64,000 nt of DNA, taken from Pandoraea cepalis. Lineage in GTDB: Bacteria > Pseudomonadota > Gammaproteobacteria > Burkholderiales > Burkholderiaceae. The stretch lies in NCBI RefSeq assembly GCF_902459665.1, contig NZ_CABPSL010000009.1, forward strand, positions 117,902-181,901, given 5' to 3'. This document shows positions 39,087 to 47,419 of the stretch, in pieces; position 1 is the first letter of the stretch; the number at the start of each line of letters is the position of its first letter. The notes under the pieces are model-generated. The model was not told where the DNA came from and did no database searches. It saw nothing but the letters and a program-made list of their open reading frames with translations. The position numbers were made by a program, and so were the translations under genes.

Positions 39087-41660
39087 TCAACGACGCGGCT
39101 TCTTCGCCGGACCTCCTGGACGCTTCACCGGCGCCTTGCCGCCTCCCGACTTCGCTGGCGAGGTGGCGCCTCGCTCAGCCCGCTCAGCCCGCGCGGCATT
39201 CACTTTTACGGACTTCGGCTTGGCGGCGTGCTTGCCCGCCGGGGCCAGTTGCACGCCGTTGAGCAGCGCGCCGCCCTTGGGCATCTGGCGAATGCCCGGC
39301 CGGGCAGCGGCGGAACCCGCCGAACCGGCCAGTCCGGGCGCACCGGCGGCGGGGGCCGGCACCGGTGCGCCGCCGCGCTCGGTGCGACCCGACGTTTTCG
39401 CCAGCGTGCGCGCGTTGACTTCGCGCACAAGACGGAAGTCGATCTTGCGCGCGTCCAGGTCTACACGGCTCACCTGCACGCGCACGCGGTCGGTCAGTCG
39501 ATAGCGGATGCCGGTGCGCTCGCCGCGCAGTTCGTGGCGGACTTCGTCGAACTGGAAGTAATCGCTGCCGAGCTCCGTGACGTGCACGAGGCCTTCGATA
39601 AAGAGATCGTCGAGCTGCACGAAGATGCCGAACGAGGTGACGGCGCTGACGGTGCCGCCGTACTCCTCGCCGAGCTTGTCGCGCATGAAGTAGCACTTGA
39701 GCCACGCTTCGACGTCGCGCGAGGCTTCGTCGGCACGACGCTCATTCGCCGAGCAATGCAGGCCCAGCTCGTCCCAGATGGCATCGTGCTTCTTGGTGCC
39801 TGCGGCCTTCTTGGCTTTCCCGGCGGCGGAGTCGTCGGCCTTCTGGAGCTTGCGCGCGTGCGGCGACAGGCCGGTCGTCATTTCCACACCCGCCGGGACT
39901 TCGGGCTCGTACTTCTTGCCCGCCAGAATCGCCTTGATGGCACGGTGCGTGAGCAGGTCCGGGTAGCGGCGAATCGGGCTGGTGAAGTGCGCGTAGGCGG
40001 GATACGCCAGACCGAAGTGGCCGATGTTGTCCGGACTGTAGACGGCTTGCTGCATCGAGCGCAGGAGCATCGTCTGGAGCATGGGTGCGTCGGGGCGCGA
40101 CTCGATCTGCGTCATCAGGTCCGCGTAATCGGACGTTGCAGGCTCGTCGCCACCGCCGAGCGACAGCCCGAGCGTCTTGAGGAACGTGCGCAGCACCTGG
40201 AGTCGTTCGCCCGACGGACCGGCGTGAATCCGGTACAGGCCCGCCTGCTTGTGACGCTTGAGGAGGTCGGCGGCGCACACGTTGGCCGTGAGCATGCATT
40301 CCTCGATGAGACGGTGGGCATCGTTGCGCGTGCGCGGCAGGATCTGTTCGATCTTGCCTTGCGCGTTGCAGACGATATACGTCTCGGTCGAATCGAATTC
40401 AATGGCCCCACGCGTCTTGCGCGCTTTCGCGAGCACTTTGTACAGCTCATACAGGTTCTGCAGATGCGGCAGCAGCGCGGCGCGGCGTTGCGCTTCGGGG
40501 CCTTTGGTGTTGCCGAGAACGGCGGCCACTTCGGTGTAGGTCAGGCGTGCGGCCGAGTGGATCACGGCCGGATAGAACTGATAGGCCTTGACTTCGCCGT
40601 TCGGGGCAACGAGGGCGTCGCACACGAGGACACAGCGATCCACATCGGGATTGAGCGAGCACAAGCCGTTCGAGAGCTTTTCCGGCAGCATCGGAATGAC
40701 GCGTCGCGGGAAGTAGACCGATGTGCTGCGCGTCAGGGCGTCCGCGTCGAGGGGGCCGCCCGGAGTCACATAATGCGAGACGTCGGCGATGGCGACGATC
40801 AGGCGGAAGCCATCGCTGCGGCCGACCTTGGCCGGCTCGCAGTACACGGCATCGTCGAAGTCGCGCGCATCTTCTCCGTCGATGGTGACGAGCGGCACGT
40901 CGCGCAGATCGATGCGGTGACGCAGATCAGGCGCACGCACTTCATCGGGCAGCGCCCCGGCAGCAGCGAGCGCTTCGGCGGAGAACTGGTGGGGCACGCC
41001 GTACTTGCGCACGGCGATTTCGATTTCCATGCCGGGGTCGTCGATGTCGCCAAGGACTTCCGAGACGCGGCCGATGGGCTGGCTATAGCGGCTGGGGTAA
41101 TCGGTGAGTTCGACGGACACGACCTGACCGACCTTGGCCTTGCCCTGGGCGCGCGGCGGGATCAGGATGTCATGGCCGATGCGCTTGTCTTCCGGGGCGA
41201 CGACCATCACGCCGTTTTCGTTGAGCAGGCGACCGATGACGTGCGTGTTGGCACGGCTCACCACTTCAACGATATGCCCTTCCGGACGGCCTCGGCGATC
41301 GTAGCCGGCAACGCGCAGAAGGACGCGGTCGTTGTGCATGACCTTCTTCATCTCTTCGCTGGGAAGGAAGAGGTCGTCGCCGCCCTCGTCGCGCACGGCG
41401 AAACCGTAGCCGTCGCGGTGACCGATGACACGGCCGGCGATGAAGTTCGAGGGGTGGGTCAGTTGATAATAGCCGTGGCGGTCGAGGCGAATCTGGTCAT
41501 CGCGCTCCATGGCGGCGAGGCGCTTGAAGAAGCCTTCGCGCTCCTGCTTTTTGATCGCCAGGGCTTCGGCGATATCGTTGGCGGACAGCGCGGCATCGGC
41601 GGTGCGCAGGACACCGAGGATTTCTTCGCGGCTCGGAATCGGATAGGGATATTTGCTCAA
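39087..41660 (-). CDS. rnr: Ribonuclease R
   Basis: About 857 residues; processive 3'-5' exoribonuclease that degrades structured RNA. A helix-turn-helix region, two cold-shock domains, the RNB catalytic domain (TIDGEDARDFDDAV with the Asp cluster) and an S1 domain (about 690-770) are followed by an 85-residue Lys/Ala/Gly-rich basic tail. The start is uncertain. I chose TTG at 41660, giving MSKYPYPIPSREEILGVL, the N-terminus I remember for Burkholderia homologues. An ATG at 41777 would add 39 non-conserved residues and overlap the region before tRNA-Leu. Confidence 0.94.
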   Translation of the reverse strand: MSKYPYPIPSREEILGVLRTADAALSANDIAEALAIKKQEREGFFKRLAAMERDDQIRLDRHGYYQLTHPSNFIAGRVIGHRDGYGFAVRDEGGDDLFLPSEEMKKVMHNDRVLLRVAGYDRRGRPEGHIVEVVSRANTHVIGRLLNENGVMVVAPEDKRIGHDILIPPRAQGKAKVGQVVSVELTDYPSRYSQPIGRVSEVLGDIDDPGMEIEIAVRKYGVPHQFSAEALAAAGALPDEVRAPDLRHRIDLRDVPLVTIDGEDARDFDDAVYCEPAKVGRSDGFRLIVAIADVSHYVTPGGPLDADALTRSTSVYFPRRVIPMLPEKLSNGLCSLNPDVDRCVLVCDALVAPNGEVKAYQFYPAVIHSAARLTYTEVAAVLGNTKGPEAQRRAALLPHLQNLYELYKVLAKARKTRGAIEFDSTETYIVCNAQGKIEQILPRTRNDAHRLIEECMLTANVCAADLLKRHKQAGLYRIHAGPSGERLQVLRTFLKTLGLSLGGGDEPATSDYADLMTQIESRPDAPMLQTMLLRSMQQAVYSPDNIGHFGLAYPAYAHFTSPIRRYPDLLTHRAIKAILAGKKYEPEVPAGVEMTTGLSPHARKLQKADDSAAGKAKKAAGTKKHDAIWDELGLHCSANERRADEASRDVEAWLKCYFMRDKLGEEYGGTVSAVTSFGIFVQLDDLFIEGLVHVTELGSDYFQFDEVRHELRGERTGIRYRLTDRVRVQVSRVDLDARKIDFRLVREVNARTLAKTSGRTERGGAPVPAPAAGAPGLAGSAGSAAARPGIRQMPKGGALLNGVQLAPAGKHAAKPKSVKVNAARAERAERGATSPAKSGGGKAPVKRPGGPAKKPRR

Positions 41661-41869
41661 AGGTCGGTAGCGTTGCTGTGCCGGTTGAGTCCGGCCGAGG
41701 GGCACATCTGGCGCCCGACGGTCCGTGGTGTTGTGCGTCGCGCGAAAACGCGGGGTCGCACAGTCAGGGACAATCATACGGCAAACCTCGCGAAAACTGC
41801 CACCTATGCGGAATTTGAGCGTGGGCTTGCAGGCGGGTGAGAAAAAAGAAAAATTATTCCACCCAAGTG

Positions 41870-41898
41870 TTGACAGTGCCGCACGGCGTACGCATAAT
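41870..41898 (+). promoter_or_regulatory. Sigma-70 promoter of tRNA-Leu copy 1
   Basis: TTGACA (perfect -35), 17-bp spacer and CATAAT, 42 bp before the tRNA. Confidence 0.85.
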
Positions 41899-41940
41899 CT
41901 CACTTCTTCGCGGCGAGCAAGCAGTCAGCAAGTCGACGAG

Positions 41941-42025
<85 letters not shown>

Positions 42026-42383
42026 AAAATTCAAGAAAGCCGATGATCGAAAGATCATCGGCTTTTTTCATGCGCGCTCGCCCACCGTCCGCCCCTCCCC
42101 CTCCCCCTCCCTTCCCGAGCGCCGACGCCGGTACAGCGCACTGCCAACCATCGATGCCGATCGATCGGAGACCGAGCACGATGTGCGTCACCGCGCGAGC
42201 GATTCGCAAAATATGTCGCGCGCGCGTCACGCCACACGCGCCCTCCGTCCAGACGTCGAGCGAAATCGGTAGAATTTGCCTCATAAAAAATTGAATATTG
42301 CTCAACGGCCATCCAAGGGGTTGGGCGTGCCGCGCGTGTTGCGCGTATTCGATTTCGGTTGCTTGATACTTGTTGGGAATGAC
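42026..42383. other. Gap between tRNA-Leu copy 1 and the LysR gene
   Basis: 358 bp. The first 45 bp hold the tRNA terminator; the rest should contain the LysR promoter and autoregulatory site. No gene is supported; short open frames here lack a ribosome-binding site and similarity. Confidence 0.5.
42039..42068 (+). terminator. Rho-independent terminator of tRNA-Leu copy 1
   Basis: Perfect 10-bp stem GCCGATGATC/GATCATCGGC with a GAAA tetraloop and six T, 13 bp after the tRNA CCA. Confidence 0.93.
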
Positions 42384-43298
42384 ATGCCTGCCTTCACTCG
42401 CGGTGAGCTTGCCGATTTGAACGTCTTTGTCACGATCTGCCGCCGGCAGAGTTTTCGGGAGGCCGCCACCGAACTGGGGGTAACGACCTCGGCCCTGAGT
42501 CACGCGATGCGCAATCTGGAAGCGCGCCTGGGCGTGAAGTTGCTGAACCGCACAAGTCGCTCCGTGTCGCCAACGGCCGCGGGCGCCGCACTGGCGAAGG
42601 AGCTGGAACAGGGCCTCGAGCAGATTGCCTCGGCCATTGGCGCATTGGACCGCTACCGTGCGTCGCCGGCCGGGCGTTTGCGACTGAATGTGCCGCGCGA
42701 TGCGGCGCGGTTGCTGCTGGATCCGATTCTGCCGCGATTCGTGGCGTCGTATCCGGACATCGAATTGGATGTCACGGTGGACGATCGGATGCTCGACATC
42801 GTGGCGGAAGGTTTCGACGCCGGGATGCGGTATGGCGACACGGTGCCGGGCGACATGATCGCAACGCCGCTTACGCGCGCGCTGAAGTGGATCGTGGTCG
42901 GGTCGCCCGCGTACCTCGCGCGGCATGGCCGACCAAAGGTGCCGCAGGATCTGATGTCGCACAATTGCATCCGGATGCGCCTGGGCGACAACACGCTCTA
43001 CAAGTGGGAGCTGGGCAATGGGCCAACGGCGATCGAACTGGATGTGCCGGGGGCGCTTAGCATCAACGAGAGCGACGGCGTGATTGCGGCGGCAACGGGC
43101 GGCCTGGGGTTGGCCTACGTGTTGGAGCGAAACGTGTCGCAGGCACTGTCCAGCGGCACGCTCGAAGCCGTGTTGACGGACTGGGCCGTCGACGGGCCGC
43201 CCCTGTCGATGTATTACCCGAGCCGACGTCAAACGCTTCCGGGATTGCGCCATTTGATCGACATGATTCGCTCGGAGCATATGGGCCACGCCGCCTAA
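42384..43298 (+). CDS. LysR-family transcriptional regulator between the two tRNA-Leu units
   Basis: 304-residue LTTR: winged helix near residues 5-65 (RGELADLNVFVTICRRQSFREAATELGVTTSALSHAM) and a substrate-binding-like effector domain. MPAFTRGEL is the start; an upstream in-frame ATG would add 36 unrelated residues. It belongs to the CrgA/DsdC-like branch common in accessory DNA. No divergent target gene exists: it stands alone between two copies of the tRNA-Leu unit, unusual for an LTTR and compatible with arrival or retention as a passenger of the tRNA duplication. Target and inducer unknown. Confidence 0.9.
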   Translation: MPAFTRGELADLNVFVTICRRQSFREAATELGVTTSALSHAMRNLEARLGVKLLNRTSRSVSPTAAGAALAKELEQGLEQIASAIGALDRYRASPAGRLRLNVPRDAARLLLDPILPRFVASYPDIELDVTVDDRMLDIVAEGFDAGMRYGDTVPGDMIATPLTRALKWIVVGSPAYLARHGRPKVPQDLMSHNCIRMRLGDNTLYKWELGNGPTAIELDVPGALSINESDGVIAAATGGLGLAYVLERNVSQALSSGTLEAVLTDWAVDGPPLSMYYPSRRQTLPGLRHLIDMIRSEHMGHAA

Positions 43299-43361
43299 CG
43301 TGGCGGCGCCACCGATCAGGTAGGTCGCCCCCCCGATTTATCATTTTTTGCCGCAAATCGC

Positions 43362-43390
43362 TTGACAGTATGTAAGCCCCTCGGCATAAT
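43362..43390 (+). promoter_or_regulatory. Sigma-70 promoter of tRNA-Leu copy 2
   Basis: TTGACA, 17-bp spacer and CATAAT, same geometry as copy 1 (offset 1,492 bp) but with a mostly different spacer sequence. Confidence 0.85.
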
Positions 43391-43432
43391 CTTGCTTCTT
43401 CGTAGCGAGCAAGCAGCAAGCGAGCTGACGAA

Positions 43433-43517
<85 letters not shown>

Positions 43518-43530
43518 AAAATTTAAGAAA

Positions 43531-43560
43531 GCCGATGATCGAAAGATCATCGGCTTTTTT
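43531..43560 (+). terminator. Rho-independent terminator of tRNA-Leu copy 2
   Basis: Same 10-bp stem, GAAA loop and six T as copy 1. Only 15 bp separate the T tract from the ribosome-binding site of the following pseudouridine synthase gene. Confidence 0.93.
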
Positions 43561-43587
43561 CATGCATGCCCGGACGGAGATCGCATC

Positions 43588-44307
43588 ATCGAGCTAGATC
43601 GTTTACTGCAATCGCAGGGCTTCGGCAGTCGCAAGATGTGCCGCAAACTCATTGTCACCGGTGCCTTTGCCATCGACGGCGTGGTGCACGACAATCCGCG
43701 CGAGTCGTTGGACCCGCAAGGTCTGCAATTCACGCTCGACGGCGAGCCGTGGGAATATCGCGAACACGTCTACGTGCTGCTCAACAAGCCGCAAGGCTAT
43801 GAGTGCTCCACGAGCCCGACGCATCACGAAGGCGTGCATTCGCTTCTCCCGTTGCCGATGGCCGTGCGCGGCGTGCAGCCGGCCGGTCGCCTCGACCAGG
43901 ATACGACCGGCATGCTGCTGCTCTCCGACGACGGTGCGTTCCTGCATGCCATGATGTCACCGCGTCGCCACGTGCCCAAGCGGTACGTGGCCACGACCAA
44001 GCATCCGGTCACCGACGACATGTTGCAGGCCTTGCGCGACGGCGTATTGCTGCGCGACGAGACGGAGCCGCTCGCCGCGACGGATGTCATGCGTGCCTCG
44101 TCTCACGAGATTGCCATGACGATCACGCAGGGCAAATACCATCAGGTCAAACGGATGGTCGCCGCCGCAGGCAATCGAGTGGAAGCGCTGGTCAGAATCG
44201 CGATCGGCGGTCTGCCGATGGGCAATCTTGCGTTGGGCGAATGGCGCTACCTGGCGCCGGACGAACTGTTGTCGCTACCGTACGAAGTGCCCGCCGCCGG
44301 CAAATGA
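43588..44307 (+). CDS. rsuA: RsuA-family 16S rRNA pseudouridine synthase with probable AUC start
   Basis: About 239 residues; probably forms pseudouridine 516 in 16S rRNA. An S4 domain (LDRLLQSQGFGSRKMCRKLIVTG) precedes the catalytic GRLDQDTTGMLLLSDDG with the nucleophilic Asp, and GKYHQVKRMVAAAGNRV is the conserved C-terminal block. No ATG, GTG or TTG lies in frame before residue 17 of the S4 domain. GGAG at 43576-43579 is ideally placed for ATC at 43585 or 43588, which would restore the normal I/M-E-L-D-R beginning. The first ATG (43636) would remove half of the S4 helix pair. Another RsuA-family member (RluE or RluF) is possible. Confidence 0.85.
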   Translation: MELDRLLQSQGFGSRKMCRKLIVTGAFAIDGVVHDNPRESLDPQGLQFTLDGEPWEYREHVYVLLNKPQGYECSTSPTHHEGVHSLLPLPMAVRGVQPAGRLDQDTTGMLLLSDDGAFLHAMMSPRRHVPKRYVATTKHPVTDDMLQALRDGVLLRDETEPLAATDVMRASSHEIAMTITQGKYHQVKRMVAAAGNRVEALVRIAIGGLPMGNLALGEWRYLAPDELLSLPYEVPAAGK

Positions 44308-44322
44308 GCGCCGCGGGTTGGC

Positions 44323-44364
44323 GTTGACGTTGAAGGCGACGTTGATGTTGACGTTGAAGGCGAC
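44323..44364 (+). repeat. Short direct repeat after rsuA
   Basis: The 18-bp unit GTTGACGTTGAAGGCGAC occurs twice, 24 bp apart, joined by a partial GTTGAT copy, in the gap between convergent rsuA and rlmJ. It looks like slipped-strand duplication. Confidence 0.7.
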
Positions 44365-44374
44365 GATAGCGGTG

Positions 44375-44396
44375 ATCCGACCCGCGCGGGTCGGAT
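44375..44396. repeat. 22-bp perfect palindrome between rsuA and rlmJ
   Basis: ATCCGACCCG-CG-CGGGTCGGAT, self-complementary throughout, directly before the rlmJ stop codon. No T tract; it may act as a bidirectional stop for transcription or as a protein site. Confidence 0.7.
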
Positions 44397-44399
44397 GTG

Positions 44400-45272
44400 T
44401 CAGCTCTGGCGGCCTTCGAGCGTGAATTGCGCGCCCTTGTCCTGGCCGAGCGTCTTGACGAGATACGGCAGCGTTGTCTTGAGGGTGTCCTGCAACATGT
44501 ACGGCGGATTCACAATGAACATGCCGCTACCGTGCAGGCCCATACCGCCCGGCACCGGATTGCACACGGTCAGCGACGCATTCACCCAGTTCTTGATCGG
44601 CTGCCCGTTGATCGTGAGCCGCTTCATGCGCTCCGGCAACTGCGCCGCCTCACGACGCTGCACCAGGGGATACCACACGGCATACATCCCCGTCGGAAAG
44701 CGGTCGAGTCCCTCCTGCACGGTCTGCGTTGCACGCGTGTAATCGCGCTTGTCTTCGTACGACGGATCAATCAGCGTGAATGCCCGGCGCGATGCCGGCG
44801 GCAGAATCGTCTTGAGCCCCGCAAACCCGTCGGCACCAAAAATCATCGTACGACGCGCCACTTCCCGCCCTTGCGCCTCGAAGTTTTCGCGCAGCACGTC
44901 CTGTTCGGTCGGATGCATCTCGAACAACCGCAACCGATCGCGATCCCCAAGCAGTTGCAGCGCAAAGAACGGTGAGCCCGGGTAATAGCGCAGCTTGCCG
45001 TCCGGATTGAATTCGCGCACCAACGTCACGTAGTCTGCGAGCGGCGGCGGCAGATCGTCGCGCGTCCAGAGACGGCCGATACCGGTCTCGAACTCACCGG
45101 TCTTGTCGGCCCATTTGCCGTCGAGCGCGTAACCGCCTGCGCCCGCATGCGTGTCGATGTACCAGAACGCTACGTCCTTCTGGCGCATGTAATCGATGCA
45201 TTCAACGGCGATAAAGTGTTTCAGCACGTCGGCGTGGTTGCCGGCGTGAAAGGCGTGGCGGTAGCTGAACAT
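44400..45272 (-). CDS. rlmJ: 23S rRNA (adenine-2030-N6)-methyltransferase RlmJ
   Basis: 290-residue SAM-dependent methyltransferase. The N-terminus MFSYRHAFHAGNHADVLKH is the family hallmark, YIDTHAGAGGY the SAM-binding motif, and LIDPSYEDKRDY the catalytic DPPY-like motif (here DPSY, as usual in RlmJ). Its ATG overlaps the tag stop by one base (TAATG), so the two genes are translationally coupled. Confidence 0.95.
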   Translation of the reverse strand: MFSYRHAFHAGNHADVLKHFIAVECIDYMRQKDVAFWYIDTHAGAGGYALDGKWADKTGEFETGIGRLWTRDDLPPPLADYVTLVREFNPDGKLRYYPGSPFFALQLLGDRDRLRLFEMHPTEQDVLRENFEAQGREVARRTMIFGADGFAGLKTILPPASRRAFTLIDPSYEDKRDYTRATQTVQEGLDRFPTGMYAVWYPLVQRREAAQLPERMKRLTINGQPIKNWVNASLTVCNPVPGGMGLHGSGMFIVNPPYMLQDTLKTTLPYLVKTLGQDKGAQFTLEGRQS

Positions 45273-45934
45273 TAGGCAGATCCTGATTCGTCAGGCGCGA
45301 TTGTAGCCGACGACGCGCCCACACGGCGTTTCCGGGCTTGCACGCTGCCGCTTTGACTCGTCGCCAACGCCTTCGCTTTCACCGCCTTGTGACGAGGACA
45401 GGCGACCAGATGATCGTTCACCAGACCCGCCGCCTGCATGAACGAATAGCAGATCGTCGAGCCCACGAAGGTAAAGCCCGCTTTCTTCAGCGCCTTGCTC
45501 ATCGCATCGGAGACGGCGGTGCTCGCCGGCACCTCGCCAAGCGCTGTCCAGCGGTTCTGCAACGGTTCGCCGCCCACAAACTGCCAGACAAAGTCGCTGA
45601 ATCGCGTGCCCGCGGCCTCCATCGCCAGGTAGGCCCTCGCCCCCTTGATCACGCCGGCGATCTTGAGACGGTTGCGCACGATCCCGGCATCCGCCAGCAA
45701 GCGAGCCTCGTCCTCCGGCCCGAACGCCGCAATGCGCACCGGATCGAAGTGATCGAACGCGAGCCGGTAGTTATCGCGCTTTTTAAGGATGGTGGACCAT
45801 GAGAGCCCCGCCTGCGCGCCTTCGAGCATCAACAGCTCGAACAACGCGCGCGAATCGCGCAGCGGCACCCCCCACTCTTCGTCGTGATACTGACGATACT
45901 GCTCGAAGCCATCGCTCCACGGACATCGTTCCAT
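45272..45934 (-). CDS. tag: DNA-3-methyladenine glycosylase I
   Basis: 220-residue base-excision repair enzyme removing 3-methyladenine. It starts MERCPWSDG with zinc ligand Cys4; His17 lies in YHDEEWGVPL, and the second ligand pair is in VNDHLVACPRH. GLSWSTILKKRDNYR and the GxxxCYSFMQA region complete the Tag signature. The 20-residue C-terminal tail is basic and variable. Upstream partner of rlmJ in a two-gene operon. Confidence 0.94.
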   Translation of the reverse strand: MERCPWSDGFEQYRQYHDEEWGVPLRDSRALFELLMLEGAQAGLSWSTILKKRDNYRLAFDHFDPVRIAAFGPEDEARLLADAGIVRNRLKIAGVIKGARAYLAMEAAGTRFSDFVWQFVGGEPLQNRWTALGEVPASTAVSDAMSKALKKAGFTFVGSTICYSFMQAAGLVNDHLVACPRHKAVKAKALATSQSGSVQARKRRVGASSATIAPDESGSA

Positions 45935-46146
45935 TGGTCTCTCGATAGTTGCGTCCGCGCGCAAGTGGCGCGGACAGGTGCAGACGAATGGGACAAGTGT
46001 GCCAGCAATCGCACGCGAAGCGAACCGCGCAGCCCATGCCACGCATGACTTTGCGCCGACGGACTATGCCGAGACGGAATTTTCCGGGCCGAACGCCGGA
46101 CATCCGTCGCCCTGAGCGATGGACAGGAAAGCCATCCGCTACACGC

Positions 46147-47007
46147 TCAGTCGAGCCAGCGCGTGTCGTAGGCGTGCACTTCCTGCGTCTGCTCGCCCAG
46201 GCCGTCGATACCCAGGTGCATCACGTCGCCCGGCTTGAGGAACACCGGCGGCTTCTGCCCCAGGCCAACGCCCGGCGGCGTGCCGGTGGTCACGAGATCA
46301 CCCGGCTTGAGCGTGGCAAACTGGCTCATGTAATGCACGAGATACGCCACGCTGAAGATCATCTTCGACGTGTGGCCCGTCTGACGGCGCACACCGTTCA
46401 CGTCGAGCCACAGGCCCAGTTGTTGCGGATCGCGAATCTCGTCGGTCGTCACGAGCCACGGGCCGACCGGACCGAACGTGTCGAAGCCCTTGCCCTTGTC
46501 CCACGTGCCGCCGCGCTCGATCTGGAACTCGCGCTCGGAGACGTCGTTCACGAGGCAGTAGCCCGCCACGTAGTCGAGCGCGCTCTCGAGCGGTACATAC
46601 CGTGCCGTCTTGCCGATCACGAAGCCCAGCTCGACCTCCCAATCGCCCTTGACGGCGTTCTTGGGCAGCACCACGGGGTCGTTCGGGCCGTTCAGGCAGT
46701 TCTCCCACTTGGTGAAGAGCACCGGCTCGGACGGCGCGTCCAAACCCGCTTCCGCCGCGTGGTCGCTGTAGTTCAGACCGACGGCCAGGAACTTGCCCAC
46801 CCCCGAGAACGGCACGCCCAGACGCCCCGGCGACTTCACCACGGGCAACGTCGCTGGATCCAGCGCGCGCAATGTCGCCAGCCCCTGAGGACTCAACGTC
46901 TCGGGCGTAATGTCGGCCAGCACTCCGGAGAGGTCTCGCACATTGCCGTCGCCATCGAGCAGGCCCGGCTTTTCCTGCCCCTTCGGGCCGAAACGCAGCA
47001 GTTTCAA
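46147..47007 (-). CDS. Fumarylacetoacetate hydrolase family protein (ureidoglycolate lyase-like)
   Basis: 286-residue FAH-fold enzyme. The C-terminal domain carries the metal-binding acidic residues in DWEVELGFVIGKTAR and CLVNDVSEREFQ, and the active-site segments FLAVGLNYSDHAAE and TGTPPGVG. Members hydrolyse or lyse 2-oxo acid substrates such as ureidoglycolate, 2,4-diketo-3-deoxyfuconate or acylpyruvates; specificity cannot be decided, although the start (MKLLRFGPKGQEKPGLLD) matches proteins annotated as ureidoglycolate lyase. The start is TTG at 47007 with GGAG just upstream. Confidence 0.88.
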   Translation of the reverse strand: MKLLRFGPKGQEKPGLLDGDGNVRDLSGVLADITPETLSPQGLATLRALDPATLPVVKSPGRLGVPFSGVGKFLAVGLNYSDHAAEAGLDAPSEPVLFTKWENCLNGPNDPVVLPKNAVKGDWEVELGFVIGKTARYVPLESALDYVAGYCLVNDVSEREFQIERGGTWDKGKGFDTFGPVGPWLVTTDEIRDPQQLGLWLDVNGVRRQTGHTSKMIFSVAYLVHYMSQFATLKPGDLVTTGTPPGVGLGQKPPVFLKPGDVMHLGIDGLGEQTQEVHAYDTRWLD

Positions 47008-47419
47008 AACAGTTCTCCGTGTGCCGCGACAGAAGTGAGCAACAGCGTTACCCGTCGACAGCTTGGTGGTAAAACGAATGCACGAGACACTACGCCGATC
47101 GCCCCCAACGCGTCAATGGCGGCGCGGCCGTCAAAGCGACGGCGCCCGGACTCGTTGTTCACGACCTCGACTTCCTCGACGGACTCGAACCCAGTATCAA
47201 CGGCGCGGTCGAGGAAGATCGTTTGTCCGTGGGCCTCTCGACAGACCGGCATGGCCTGGCTCGCAACGTGGCGTGTCAATGGCGTCTGTTGTCGGGGTGT
47301 CACTTTTCTGAGACTATGGCTCGCCGCCTCGACATTCTCACCGAGGCAAGGTTCTCGCCGTTGCTGGATCTGCTGTCCCTCGCGCCCTGCCCGTTCCCCG
47401 AATTCTGGAGTCTCCGACG
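47008..47419. other. Gap between the FAH gene and the antiporter
   Basis: 412 bp holding the two divergent promoters. Open frames exist on both strands (about 47004-47432 minus; 47223-47642 plus, overlapping the antiporter in another frame) but none resembles a known protein or has a good ribosome-binding site. It could be a decayed gene; I cannot show this. Confidence 0.4.

Noticed and set aside
39024..41840. 938-codon open frame opposite rnr
   Set aside because: Antisense to the RNase R coding region; no recognisable motif.
44323..44364. CRISPR-like repeat
   Set aside because: Only two copies, no regular spacer and no cas genes anywhere in the window.
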